From NCBI GenBank assembly GCA_022009855.1, contig CP091727.1, positions 4,774,001-4,838,000 on the forward strand: DNA of 64,000 nt, in the 5' to 3' direction. Both the position numbers and the translations under genes were made by a program. Numbering within the stretch: position 1 is the first letter of the stretch; each line of letters begins with the position of its first letter. This document shows positions 51,889 through 62,052 of the stretch, one piece after another. The notes below the pieces were generated by a model. It was not told the origin of the DNA. It worked only from the letters and a program-made list of their open reading frames with translations, and made no database searches. This DNA comes from Lentisphaeria bacterium (GTDB lineage Bacteria > Verrucomicrobiota > Lentisphaeria > Victivallales > Victivallaceae).

Positions 51889-52269
51889 TTACTTTTTCCA
51901 GAGTCCGTGCTTGTTGCAATAGGCGCGGATCACCAGTCCAGGCTGCATCGGCACGTAGAAGGCCGCCTGCGGCGCTTCCCCGGGACGAAGCTGATACCGG
52001 TTCACATAGGAGCCGTTGATCACTTCGATCCACTCGATGTAGTGATCGGGCTCCATCGGATGCGGCATTTCACCGACCTTGACCAGAATGCCGTTGCCCT
52101 GAACGCTCACGACCGGGACATGCTTCTCCTTGGCACCGTCGGTGGTGTTCTCCTTCATCAGGCGCATCGTCTGACCACAGCAGGACGGCGGACAGGCTCC
52201 CGCGTTGATCACTTCGACCTGAAGACCACAGAGGTCACACTTGTAGATTTCCATAGTCTGGGTACTCAT
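51889..52269 (-). CDS. dfx: Desulfoferrodoxin / superoxide reductase (2Fe)
   Basis: A complete 126-residue superoxide reductase. Center I is CDLCG and PSCCG (rubredoxin-like, present here, so the 2Fe type); center II has KEKHVPVV, HPMEPDHYIEW and the C-terminal CNKHG, the His4Cys site. It reduces superoxide to peroxide without producing O2. It is first in the operon with the flavodiiron protein and rubredoxin; an IS element sits about 90-160 bases upstream. Confidence 0.97.
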   Translation of the reverse strand: MSTQTMEIYKCDLCGLQVEVINAGACPPSCCGQTMRLMKENTTDGAKEKHVPVVSVQGNGILVKVGEMPHPMEPDHYIEWIEVINGSYVNRYQLRPGEAPQAAFYVPMQPGLVIRAYCNKHGLWKK

Positions 52270-52356
52270 TTTCCTTTCCTCCTCTCACTTGTTTTTGCCT
52301 GTGTTCTGCGTAATGCGTTAAACGCTTTATAATTAACGACTTTTGAGTCGTTTGCC

Positions 52357-53814
52357 CTTGAAAATTCCTCCTCTTGGTGATATATTGTAATATCTTGCGG
52401 GACAACAATTAACCACTCAAAAAGAGGAAAAATATGATGCAAAATTCACTGTTTTATGACTACTACGGCCTAATCGATTCGTGCCCATTCCTGAAAAAAA
52501 TACGATGCACTTTTCCGCGCTTTCGATCTGATCTACGACCAGCCGGATTTTCCCGAACTCGGCCGCCGTGGCTATCGGCGTTCCGCCTATTTCAAGGCGC
52601 TGATCTACAAACAATCGGCTCACATCAAATGCATTTCCGACCTGGTCCGGGATCTGGAAAGCCGTCCGATCCTTGCCGAAATGTGCGGTTTCAACCCAGG
52701 CCGGATTCCCGATGCGTCCCGTTTTTCGCGCTTCCTGACCGATACGAATAACTCCGAAATCGAAACTTTTTTTCATACTTCCGGCAAACTGCTGGTTGAA
52801 AAAGGCATCGCCACGCTGGAGGTCATTATGGCCGATTCTAAACCGATCAAGGCCAACACCAAGCACAACAATCCCAAGAATCCCAACCGTAAGCTCGACA
52901 AAGCCACCAAGATCAAGCGCAATCCCATGGCAACGCTCAGTTATTATTCCTACATCAAACAACCGAGCGGCGATAAGAAGAAAACCTTTACCTGGTTCTG
53001 GGGCTACCGTACCCACGTCCTGCTCAGCGGTGAGGGTATTCCTCTTATCGAAGTTACCCTGCCGAACAACCGCACCGACGGCAAAGTAGCCAAGGCGCTA
53101 CTGAAAAAGTTCGTGCGAATCTACGGTCAGAAAAAAGGGCGCATCTTTCTCGGCGATGCCGGATACGATGACCGCGAACTTTATAACTTCATTGTCGAAA
53201 AACTTAAAGCCGAACCGTTCATTCCGTTGAACCGCCGCAATCAGCAGCCGGACAAAACCGTGGGGCCGCACGGACTGCCGCTGTGTCAGGCCGGTCTGGA
53301 AATGAAATTTTACGGCATCAGCCCGGATGGAGCCCGAACCCGCAAGAAATTTCGTTGTCCGATTGTCGCCGGGACCAAACGGGAAAAGGCCGCTTTACCG
53401 CCGCAATGCCCAATCGACCATGACCATTTCTGTACCGGCAAATGTTACGGCTGTACCGCCTATATCGACATTACCGATGATCATCGCAGCCAGGTGCCCA
53501 GAGAGTCGAAACGCTTTAAGGACACCTATAAATGCCGGACTGAAGCGGAACGTTATTTCTCCCGCCTCGGGCCTCGCGAAGTCGAGGAAATGTCGCAGTA
53601 CAAATACCGCGCCATCCGCAACCAGATGACCATCGCGCACTTGACTCTGAGCTTAACCGCCGTGGCCGCCGCGTTGGTTCTGGAGCAACCGGATAAAATC
53701 CGTTGCTACAAAACTTTTGCCGACGCCGCTTAGCTTCGCCTGTCATAAAAAGTAAATTTGTCAAACAACACGCATTGTTGCCAATGCAGGATGGCTTACG
53801 CCTAAATTTTCAAG
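52357..53814 (+). mobile_element. Insertion sequence, IS5/IS1182-like (limits approximate)
   Basis: One DDE transposase gene with its own promoter, TTGAAA at 52358-52363, 17 bp, TATATT at 52381-52386. The only candidate terminal inverted repeat I found is CTTGAAAATT (52357-52366) with its complement AATTTTCAAG (53805-53814), 10 bases, but the left copy overlaps the -35 and no target duplication is seen, so ends are uncertain. The body is AT-richer than its neighbours. Confidence 0.7.
52434..53733 (+). CDS. DDE transposase, IS5/IS1182-like
   Basis: About 430 residues. The DUF772-type N-terminus is YDALFRAFDLIYDQPDF followed by RRGYRRSAYFKALIYKQSA; the catalytic core shows the first Asp in MADSKPIKANT, the second in FLGDAGYDDRELY, and Glu in CRTEAERYFSRLG, the YREK-like block. 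A one-base shift at the A7 run 52494-52500 separates the first 20 residues. The Cys-rich CTGKCYGCTAY block occurs in some IS1182-like proteins. If the shift is real the element would be inactive; here it matches the pattern of errors elsewhere. Confidence 0.88.
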
Positions 53815-53830
53815 TTTTCAGTACCAAATC

Positions 53831-53850
53831 CGGCCTTTCGGGCCGTTTTT
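53831..53850 (+). terminator. Intrinsic terminator after the transposase
   Basis: CGGCC-TTTCG-GGCCG at 53831-53845 followed by T5 at 53846-53850. Confidence 0.8.
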
Positions 53851-53939
53851 ACCGCCAAACAAAATTTTCTCAGCGTTTCCGCCGCAAATCAGGTTCCGGC
53901 TCGTCGCCGAGTCAACGTTTTTCTCTTATTTCGCACGAG

Positions 53940-54320
53940 TCATTTGTTTTTGCAGTTGCGGCACACTCCGCAGAGTTCCAGATGAAACGAATCGCAGCCG
54001 AGCGACGGCAGCAAATTCCGAATCGCGACATCCACGCCGCCGAGTTCTCCGGCCGGCACATCACTCACTGCACCGCAGATTCGGCAGCGCATATGGTGAT
54101 GCGGCGAAAGATCTCCGTCAAACCGTTTCTGCCGACCGGCGGTCTCCAGTTTGCGAATCATCCCGGCCTGCGACATCTGCTCCAGATTCCGATAGACCGT
54201 CCCGAGACTGATCTGCGGCATCCGGATGCGCAGTGCGGCATAGAGTTCATCCGCGGTCGGATGGCTCTTCACCGAACGGAGTTCGGCCAGTATGGCGTCA
54301 CGCTGTACGGTCTTGTTCAT
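53940..54320 (-). CDS. Fur/PerR-family regulator
   Basis: A complete 126-residue Fur-family repressor. The winged helix reads MNKTVQRDAILAELR and HPTADELYAALRIRMPQISLGTVYRNLEQM; the dimerisation and metal sites are DLSPHHHMRCRICGAV and CGVCRNC, two Cys pairs binding structural zinc. Its short size and position 1.7 kb from dfx and the flavodiiron gene suggest PerR-like peroxide sensing, but iron sensing is possible. GGAG is ten bases upstream of the ATG. A candidate self-binding palindrome is at 54347-54364. Confidence 0.88.
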   Translation of the reverse strand: MNKTVQRDAILAELRSVKSHPTADELYAALRIRMPQISLGTVYRNLEQMSQAGMIRKLETAGRQKRFDGDLSPHHHMRCRICGAVSDVPAGELGGVDVAIRNLLPSLGCDSFHLELCGVCRNCKNK

Positions 54321-54346
54321 TGCGGCATCACTCCGATTTTTTGCTT

Positions 54347-54364
54347 TTAGTAATCATTCTATAA
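54347..54364 (-). promoter_or_regulatory. Candidate Fur/PerR box upstream of the regulator
   Basis: An imperfect AT-rich palindrome, read on the minus strand as TTATAGAATGATTACTAA, resembling the TTATAAT-n-ATTATAA PerR consensus, 26-43 bases before the ATG. Autoregulation is inferred. Confidence 0.45.
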
Positions 54365-54436
54365 CAATATACTCCTGTCGGACCGCCTTTCAAGTTGAAA
54401 TTACGGAAAGTTGTCAAAATTCCCCGATATGTAGGA

Positions 54437-54464
54437 TTGATTCCGGAAAGAATCCGGCTATATT
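54437..54464 (+). promoter_or_regulatory. Promoter of the PHP-domain gene
   Basis: TTGATT at 54437-54442, 16 bp, TATATT at 54459-54464. Confidence 0.6.
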
Positions 54465-54524
54465 ACCTTACCATATCGCAACATGAAACTGCCGGCCGAC
54501 GGCAATCACCGGGGAGACGGGAAG

Positions 54525-55874
54525 ATGATCCGAAGCGACGCAATCAGTACCCTCGAAGTAGAACTCAACAGCACCGATGCAGCCGTCCGACGGCAGGCGG
54601 TGGAGCAGCTTGCCGAACGTTTCCGCAGCGGAGAAGCGAAGTGCGCCCCCGAGAGCTCCGACCACAATATGCACTGTCACACCTGCTACTCCTACAACGG
54701 ATACGGTTACTCCCCGAGCTACATCGCCTATCTCGCCAGAAAGAACGGCTGGTTCGCCGCAGGAATCGTCGACTTCGACGTTCTCGACGCGCTGGATGAG
54801 TTTCTCTTCGCCGCGGAGAAGCTGAACGTCCGCGCCTCCGGCGGAGTCGAAAGCCGGGCATTTATCCAGGAGCTCTCCGGCGAAGAGATCAACTCGCCCG
54901 GAGAACCGGGCATCGCCTACCATCTCGGACTTGGCTTCTCCGTTTCCGATGTGCCCCCCTCCCAGCAGCTGTTTCTGCTCGGAAATGCGGCGGCAGGCGC
55001 ACCGCCGGACCCGCGGAATCGCAGCTCTGGTCAACGAACATCTCACCCCGGCCGAACTGGATTTCACCGCCGATGCTGTGCGGCTGACCCCCAACGCCAA
55101 CGTCACCGAACGCCACCTCTGCCAGGCATACCGCGAAAAGGCGGAACAACGCTTTCCCGCCCCCGAGGCCCGCGCCGCCTTCTGGGCCGACAAACTGGGA
55201 ACCACGCCGGAAAAGGCCGCATCGCTGATCAACTCCCCAGTCGAACTTGAAGCGGCAATCCGTTCGAAAACCATGAAAAAAGGCGGCGTCGGCTACGTCG
55301 CCCCCCGTCCGGAGAGTTTCCCCCGATCGACCGGATGAACAGCTTCATCGCCGCCAGCGGCGCAATTCCGACGATCGCCTGGCTGAACGGTCTCTCCTCC
55401 GGCGAAAGCGATCCGGACCGGCTGCTCGATCTCCACATCTCCAAAGGGGCGGCAATGCTCAACATCGTGCCGGACCGCAACTGGAACGTCTCCGATCCCG
55501 AAAAACAGAAGAAACTCATCGAGGAACTCGACCGGATCATCGACGCCTGCCGGAAGCGGAATCTGCCGGTCGTCGTCGGCACCGAGATGAACGCTCCCGG
55601 CCAGAAACTGGTCGACGATTTCCGACACCCCGCCCTCGCCCGGCACCTCGAACTTTTTCTGGACGGCGCCGCCCTGCTCTCCGCACATACGCTGCTCGGC
55701 CGCCTCGGCCGCGGCTACCTGAGCGAATGGGCGAAGAACAGTTTCTCCGACACTGCGGAGAAGAACCGTTTCTTCTCCCGCTTCGGTCGGCTGGTTCCTC
55801 CGGAAAAATTCCATTCCATCCACGCCTGGCCGGGCGCTCCGGAGGAGATGCTCGCTCTCGCCGGGAACCGGTGA
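54525..55874 (+). CDS. PHP-domain metal-dependent phosphoesterase-like protein
   Basis: About 450 residues. The PHP motif I HNMHCHTCYSYNG gives the first H-x-H metal ligands, followed by AAGIVDFDVLDALDEF and SGGVESRAFI; the C-terminal half has KGAAMLNIVPDRNWN and VVVGTEMNAPGQKLVDDF with further His/Asp/Glu. PHP enzymes split phosphoesters of nucleic acids or sugar phosphates. Shifts at the C6 run near 54953-54958 and C5 near 55320-55324. ATG 54525 has GGGAGA eight bases upstream; an in-frame ATG at 54483 lies close to the predicted transcription start. It is directly upstream of the candidate oriC and dnaA. Confidence 0.7.
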
Positions 55875-55989
55875 CGGCGGTGTACAGGGGCGGAGTTTTT
55901 CCTCCGGGACGCGTGATACCACCGGTTGTGAAAAAAGTCAAGTCGGCATTCGTATTTTTTTTATGAAAAGATCGTTTTGACGATTTGAA

Positions 55990-56330
55990 TTCTTGCAGAC
56001 ACCGGGCTAAATTGTGTAATGTTGTGCCCCGGGCGAACCGGGACAGGGTTGTTAATAAGTTGTTGATAAGTTGTGCATCAAAGGCGCCATTCTACGTAAC
56101 TTTCGAAAATACGCAATATTATCGAAAATTACGACAAAACGACACGCCGATGATCGCTGCCGGTATCTCGCTTCCGATGCGATTTTGAGCGTAAAACAGC
56201 TCAAAATACCGCACCTTCAATGAGATGCGAGGCGGGGAAAGCCGAAGGTGTGGAAACGGGGATTCCCGCTGTAAACAGCTGACAATTCCGCAAGATACAA
56301 ATGATGTTAACAACTTGATCCGCGCCGTTC
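55990..56330. other. Candidate chromosomal replication origin (oriC)
   Basis: The 600-base gap before dnaA carries two DnaA-box-like 9-mers in the same orientation, TTATTAACA (56050-56058, minus strand) and TTATCAACA (56061-56069, minus strand), a third near-match at 56305-56313, and an AT-rich stretch at 56098-56135 that could unwind. The rest of the gap (55875-55989) has a weak hairpin after the PHP gene. Short frames here have no support. Confidence 0.6.
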
Positions 56331-56473
56331 CGAAAGGAGGTGCGGGAAATCGGGAGTTTTAGGGGATACGGGAAAACCGGAGCAATCCGGCGGTTGAATT
56401 GATTTCAATACCCGGCCGACGAAACAGAACGACGGTTTTGAAATGAATTCAGCAGAAACGGGTGAAGAGAGGG

Positions 56474-57858
56474 ATGAACGCAAACAACTGGAGCGCGGCG
56501 GAAATCTGGACGGTGGCCGCGGATCGCCTGAAGCAGAAGAATGAACTTCTCTATCGACAGTGGTTTCAGAACATGACTCCGCTCCGGCTGGAGGAGAACA
56601 CTCTTACGCTCGGGGGTTTCAGACGACTTCTTCGCCAGCATCATTGCCGATGAATACGACGATCTCATGGTCGATGCGCTTCAGGGGTTGGCGGCAGCGA
56701 TTTTTCCTACCGGCTCGAACCCGGTCACGCTCCGGTACCGGCTCCGGCCCGGGTTCCGGCGACGGCGGCCTCGCCGGAACGTCCGGCTCGCCCTCCCCGT
56801 GAGAAGCTCGTGCCGCGGCCCGGCCCGCAGAACTGCCTCGCCGAACACACCTTCGAAAACTTCATCGTCGGCGCGGAAAACCGTTACGCCTTCGCCGCCG
56901 CCAAAACCGCCGCAGAGGAGCCGGGCGTCTACAATCCGCTCTACCTCTACGGTGCCAGCGGCGTCGGCAAGACCCATCTGCTTCAGGCGGTGACCGCGGA
57001 GGTGCACAAGCGCAATCCGGCGATGGTCGTCCGCTACGCCACCTGCGACGAGCTGCTCAACGACTTCTACAATCTGCTCCAGCAGCACAAGAGCCTGAGC
57101 GAGTTCCGCTCATCGGTCCGCGATGTGGATGTGCTGCTGGTCGACGACATCCACAGCCTGGCCAAAAAACGCAGATGCAGGAGGAGTTCTTCAACCTCTT
57201 CAACACGCTTTACGGCCAGCACAAACAGATCATCCTCACTTCGGATCGGCAGCCGTGTGAGATCTCCGACATCGACAAGCGGCTCGAATCCCGATTCGAG
57301 TCGGGCATGACCGCCGAAGTCGGCGCTCCGGAATATGAAGCGCGTCTCGCAATCCTGCGGATGTGGCGCAACGACATTTTAAGCAAGGCTCCGCTCGGCG
57401 ACGAATTCCTCGAATTTCTCGCGGCGAACATCTCCTCGAACGTCCGCCGCCTCAAAGGGGCGTTCATCCGGCTGGCGAGCTACGCCTCGTTCAGCGGCAA
57501 CGACAAGCTGACGATCGAACAGGCCGAGGAGCTGCTCCACAGCCAGCTCGCCCAGGAGTGCGCCGCCCGCGACATTTCGATCGAGTCGATTCAGCGCACC
57601 GTCGCAGGTCACTTCGGGATCACCCTCTCCGACATCCTCGGGGAAAAGCGCACCCGTACCGTCGCCGAGCCGCGCATGATCGCGATGTACCTCTGCCGCG
57701 AACTTACGTCCAACTCCTCCACCGAGATCGGTGCCGCGTTCGGGCGCAATCATGCGACCATCCTCCACGCCGAAAAGAAGGTGCCGCAGCTCTGCTCTGA
57801 AAACGAGATCATCCGCCGCTCCATCACCCAGCTCAAGCGGCAGCTCCAACGCGGATGA
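56474..57858 (+). CDS. dnaA: Chromosomal replication initiator protein DnaA
   Basis: AAA+ initiator, about 460 residues. Domain I WSAAEIWTVAADRLKQ and YRQWFQNMTPLRLEEN; a Pro/Ala-rich linker (about 56715-56800); domain III with TFENFIVGAENRYAFAAAK, Walker A GASGVGKTH, Walker B VLLVDDIHSL, and sensor SDRQPCEI; domain IV ends with the DNA-binding GAAFGRNHATILHAEKKV. Three one-base shifts: G5 at 56614-56618, T5 near 56698-56702, and A6 near 57166-57171. The start could be ATG 56474 or GTG 56462; both lack a well-spaced ribosome site. It is not followed by dnaN. Confidence 0.95.
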
Positions 57859-57893
57859 ACCTCAAGTTTTTCTGAAAAAATCACCTGCCGGAG

Positions 57894-57921
57894 TTGAAAA
57901 AATTCCAGCAGGTGTTATTTT
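57894..57921 (+). promoter_or_regulatory. Promoter of the LacI-type gene
   Basis: TTGAAA at 57894-57899, 16 bp, TATTTT at 57916-57921. Confidence 0.55.
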
Positions 57922-57970
57922 ATTTTCAGAGTTGATCTAACGATAGAGCAATCAGGGGTCTCAATTCGGA

Positions 57971-58967
57971 ATGCAGCCGACGCTGAAAGATGTCGCCAAA
58001 CTGGCGGGAGTCTCCTTTACGCTGGTCTCCAAATATTTGAACCGGAATCCGCAAGCGCGGATGACTCCGGAAACGCGCGAGCGCATCGACCGTGCCATCG
58101 CCGAACTCGGCTATCGCCCGTCGGCGGCGGCCCGTTCGCTTCGCCGGGGATGCACCCGTACGCTGGGGCTGGTGATCGGCAACCTGACCAACGCCTACTT
58201 CGCCCACTTTGCCGACGCAGCGCTGCGCGAGGCGAACGCGGCAGGTTATCAGCTGTTGATCTCGCTCTGTGGAGAAGGAGAAACCGGAATGGCCCTGCAG
58301 AGTCTGCTCGACCGCCAGGCGGACGCGATTCTCTGCAACGCGCATCTGGAACCAGAGGACCCGGCGGCGCGGGAGCTGTGCGCACGAGGCACGCTGCTGG
58401 CAATCGCCGATCAGGTGCAGAAAGGAATTCCCGGTGCCGGCATCGAACTCGGACAACCGCTTTGTGAAGCGACTGCGTGGTTCCGCCGGCGGAGCCATGA
58501 GACGGTGACCGGACTTTTCTTTTGAACACTCCAGCTGGCCGGAAGAGTTCCGGAAAGCGTGCGAAACAAATACACTGCTCCCCCGTATTGAAATCATTCC
58601 GATGGAGGAGGAGCCGCGGCTGGAAGCTCTGAGAACCATCTGCCGCACCGCCCCCGGCGCCATTCTCACCAACGGCTGGCAGACCACGACGATGCTGCTC
58701 GACCTGCTCGCAGGGGAATTCCCCGGATATCACCCGGAGATTGTTCTGCACTGCAACTTCGCCGGTCCGTTTCTCCGCAATCCGCACGTCGCCGGAGTCA
58801 TTCACAGCTCCAGCCGTGCCCTGATCCGCAGATCGGTCGCGGCGCTGATCGCCCGGCTGGAAGATCCTGCGCGCCCCGTCGCCGACCTCCGGCTTCCAGC
58901 GGAGTTCCTTCCGCGCGAACTCTTCGACAGCAGACTGCCGATCCCACCGCGCCTGTCGCTCACTTGA
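57971..58967 (+). CDS. LacI-family transcriptional regulator
   Basis: About 330 residues. The helix-turn-helix reads TLKDVAKLAGVSFTLVSKYLNRN with the hinge helix RPSAAARSLRRG, then a periplasmic-binding-like sensor (LGLVIGNLTNAYFAHFADAALREANAAGYQLLI). Two one-base shifts, near 58458 and 58515, interrupt the sensor, which continues EHSSWPEEFRKACE and ILTNGWQTTTMLLDLL. It is followed after 64 bases by the U32-like gene and three Fe-S genes and probably regulates them. The sensor lacks obvious specificity residues. Confidence 0.85.
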
Positions 58968-59030
58968 ACCTGATATGGTGAAACAGTTGAAAACATTACC
59001 CTGCTCTAACGTTGTATCGGAGGAAAGAAG

Positions 59031-60065
59031 ATGAAATTCACCGTGGGATACCAGCCGCGGCCGGGACGTGATTTTCTCGATGCAATTCTGGCGCATCGGG
59101 AGGCGCTTGCCGAGGTGTACTTTCCGTGGGGGGAACTGCCGAACGGACGCGGTACGCTGACCGGATTTCCGGGCGAACAGCCTTTCGAAGTGCGACGCAA
59201 GCTGGTCGAAGCGCTCGCGGAGTTCTCCGCCGCAGGAATCGGACTCAATCTGCTGCTCAACGGAAACTGTTACGGGCGGCGCAGCCAGTCCCGGGCGCTT
59301 TTCAGGAGATTGGCGACGCCGCCGACTGGATCCGCAACCGTTTCGGACTCGCGTCGGTGACGACGACCTCGCCGCTGATCGCGAAGTTTCTGAAAAACGA
59401 ACTTCCCGGAGGTCGAAGTGCGCGCCTCGGTCAATATGGAGATCGGCACCATACGGGGAATGGAGTATCTCGCCGACTGGTTCGACGGCTACTATCTCAA
59501 ACGGGAACTCAACCGCGATTTTGCAACGCTCTGCGAACTGCGCCGCTGGTGCGACGACAACGGGAAAAAGCTCTACTGCCTCGCCAACAGCGGCTGCCTC
59601 AACTTCTGCTCGGCGCACAACTTCCACGACAATCTCGTCGCCCACGAACATGAAATCGCCGAAATGGACAACGCCTACGAGTTCCGCGGGGTCTGCTTCG
59701 ACTACCTCTCAAAACCGGAGAAACGGCGAAACTTCCTGCGCGATACCAACTTCATCCGTCCGGAGGATCTGCCGCTCTATGAACCGTACTTCGACGCAGT
59801 CAAGCTCGCCACCCGGACCAACCGCAATCCCGTGGCCGTGCTGGAGGCCTATCTCGCCGGACGCTTCTCCGGCAATCTCCCGGAACTGCTCGAACCCAAC
59901 CACGCCGAGCGGTTCTATCCGGCAGTGATCGAAAACAGCCGCCTGCCCGCCGATTTCGGCAGGAGGGTCCTTCACTGCCGGAAAAACTGCGCGAAATGCG
60001 GCTACTGCGCCGCCGCGCTCGAACAGAGTCTGGTCCAACTTCCAACCATCGGAGATGAAATATGA
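59031..60065 (+). CDS. U32 peptidase-like TIM-barrel protein with C-terminal Cys cluster
   Basis: About 345 residues. It resembles the collagenase/U32 family: start FTVGYQPRPGRDFLDAIL, then VRASVNMEIGTIRGMEYLADWFDGYYLKRELNRD, LANSGCLNFCSAHNFHDN with conserved Cys, and a C-terminal cluster HCRKNCAKCGYC. U32-like proteins include tRNA or cofactor hydroxylation partners with Fe-S sites, so it may not be a protease. Shifts near 59300 and near 59408. GGAGGA precedes the ATG. Its stop overlaps the first Fe-S gene by ATGA, so the products probably act together. Confidence 0.65.
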
Positions 60066-61135
60066 CATTGACAAACGAAATGGTCAAGCAGGCCGCGCTG
60101 GCCGCCGGAGCCGACCTCTGCGGCATCGGCGACATGGCGCGAGTTCGAAGGCGCCCCGAAAGAGATGGACCCGCGGTACATCTTTCCCGAGGCGACCCGG
60201 GTGATCGGGCTGGTGTTCCGCATTCCGCGCGGCGTCCAGCGCGGCATCGAGGAGGGAACCCAGTTCTACCAGTATCCGTCGATGGCCTACGGCGGCATCC
60301 AACGAAATCTACGCTCCCGCGGTGCTCTACTCGCTCGGCAAGCTGATCGAAGATCACGGCTACGAGGCGGCGGTCTACCGCAACACCGGAGCGCGGGGAG
60401 TGGTCTCCGACATGGACGGCTCGCCCGGCAACACCCTCTCGCCCGAAGAACAGATCGAGGTGATGGAGCAGGCAAAGGATAAGACCGCTCATCACCGTTC
60501 GGTGCAGTTCACCCGTCCGGTCCGCGAGGGGGAACGTCGCGCCCGACCTGCAGTTTCACTTCCGCCTGGCGGCGGTCGCCTGCGGTCTCGGCGAAATCGG
60601 CTGGAGCAAGATGTTCCTGACGCCGCAGTTCGGACCGCTGCAGCGGGTGGCCTTCCTCTTCACCGACGCCCCGCTCGAACCGGATCCGATGTACTCCGGT
60701 CCGCCGATCTGCCGCCGCTGCATGGCCTGCGTGCGCGAGTGCCCCGGCCAATGCCTGAGCAAGGAGGAAAGCATCGTCGTCAACATCGGCGGCAAGAAGT
60801 GCGAATGGGGCAAGCTCGACGAGTGGAAGTGCTACGCCTTCTACACCCACGCGGGGCGGAAGTTCAACCCGTTCGTGCCGAAAGAGGTGTTCGACAAAAA
60901 CGAGAACGGCTGCCTCGATCTGCTCGAAGGCAAGGCGCCAGCCAACGAAAAGGAGATCATGAAGGTCTACGGCGCGCTGGAGAAGTACTTCCCCACCTGG
61001 GTGGGCTATAATATGGCCAAGTGCGGCGGCTGCATCCGCGCCTGCGTGAGCATGCTGGAGAAAAAGGGCGGCTGCATGGAGCACCGCTTCAAGGAACCGC
61101 TCCGCACCGGAAAAGCCTGGGTCATGGACCGCTAG
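60062..61135 (+). CDS. Fe-S protein 1 of a QueG-like triplet
   Basis: About 355 residues. N-terminal core GADLCGIGDMA, then FRIPRGVQRGIEEGTQFYQY, shared by all three paralogues; C-terminal Fe-S motif CRRCMACVRECPGQC, then a second set of Cys at CGGCIRACVSMLEKKGGC. The cores resemble epoxyqueuosine reductase QueG and reductive dehalogenases, which bind cobalamin and 4Fe-4S clusters, but the residues that would bind the corrin cannot be confirmed. Shifts near 60140, 60305 and 60530. It is the longest member and has an extra region between the two Cys sets. The next gene starts 12 bases later with AGGAGA. Confidence 0.7.
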
Positions 61136-61147
61136 AGGAGAATCATC

Positions 61148-62052
61148 ATGCTGAACAGTGAAATCATCAAGCAAAAAGCGCGTGAATTCGGCGCCGATCT
61201 TGTCGGCATCGGCGACATCACCCTCTTCGCCGGAACCACCCCCCAGCGCGACCCGCTGCGGATCCTGCCGAAGGCGAAGTGCATCATCGGCTGCGGCTTC
61301 CGGGTGCCGCGCGCCCTCTACCGGGCGATGGACTCGCAGCGGCAGTTCTTCAACTACACCCAGCTCGGCGTCAAGTACATCGACGAGGAACTCGCGGAGA
61401 TCTTTCTGCTCAAAATGGGCGGCCTGATCGAAGACGAAGGATACGACGCCTGTCTCCAGCGCAACGTCTCCAATCTGCGCATCAAGGGGACCACTCCACC
61501 AATCCTGAGCTGATCGACACCTATGAACTGGTTCACGCCGAGCCGGTTGCTCCGGGGAAACCGGCGCCGGACATCATCATCGACTTCGCCCAGGCGGCGC
61601 AGATCTGCGGACTGGGCGCGGCGGGTGCGGCCGGAAACATCATCGTGCCGAAGTTCGGCCCGTTCGTCCGCTTCGTCTTCATCGTGACCGACGCGCCGCT
61701 CGAAACCGATCCGCCGTTCGGGCAGTCACTCTGCGACCGTTGCGGCGAATGTGTCAAAGCCTGCCCCGGCCACGCGATTTCGCTGGAGAACGGCGTCAAC
61801 ACCTGGCAGTGCGCGGTCTACTACCGCGGTGCACACCGGTCGAATCCGTTCCAGCCGAAGGATTTCCTCGCCGGGAATCCGGAGCGCGAAGCCATTCTCG
61901 ACGGCACAAAGGTATTCGACCGCGAGAGCGCCCGGGCACTCTATCCAGAGCTGGATTTTCTGCCCCACCGGACCGGGTACGCCCCCTGCCTGTGCGGAAA
62001 GAAGTGCGACGTCGCCTGTTACAACCACTTAAAAGAGAAGAATCTGTTATGA
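61148..62052 (+). CDS. Fe-S protein 2 of a QueG-like triplet
   Basis: About 302 residues, paralogous to its neighbours. GADLVGIGDITLF at the start, FRVPRALYRAMDSQRQFFNYTQ, then CGLGAAGAAGNIIVPKFGPFVRFVFIVTDAPLETD, the Fe-S motif CDRCGECVKACPGHA, and a C-terminal CLCGKKCDVACYNHL. One shift is inferred near 61492-61497. Its stop overlaps the third gene by ATGA. The C-terminal CGxxCDxxCYxHL element is not part of QueG as I know it and is shared with the third protein. Confidence 0.72.

Noticed and set aside
52357..53814. Secure terminal inverted repeats and target duplication for the IS
   Set aside because: Only a 10-base match was found, one copy overlaps a -35 element, and no flanking duplication exists, so the ends remain provisional.
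55985..56313. Small genes between the PHP gene and dnaA
   Set aside because: Frames lack ribosome sites and motifs and coincide with the DnaA-box region.
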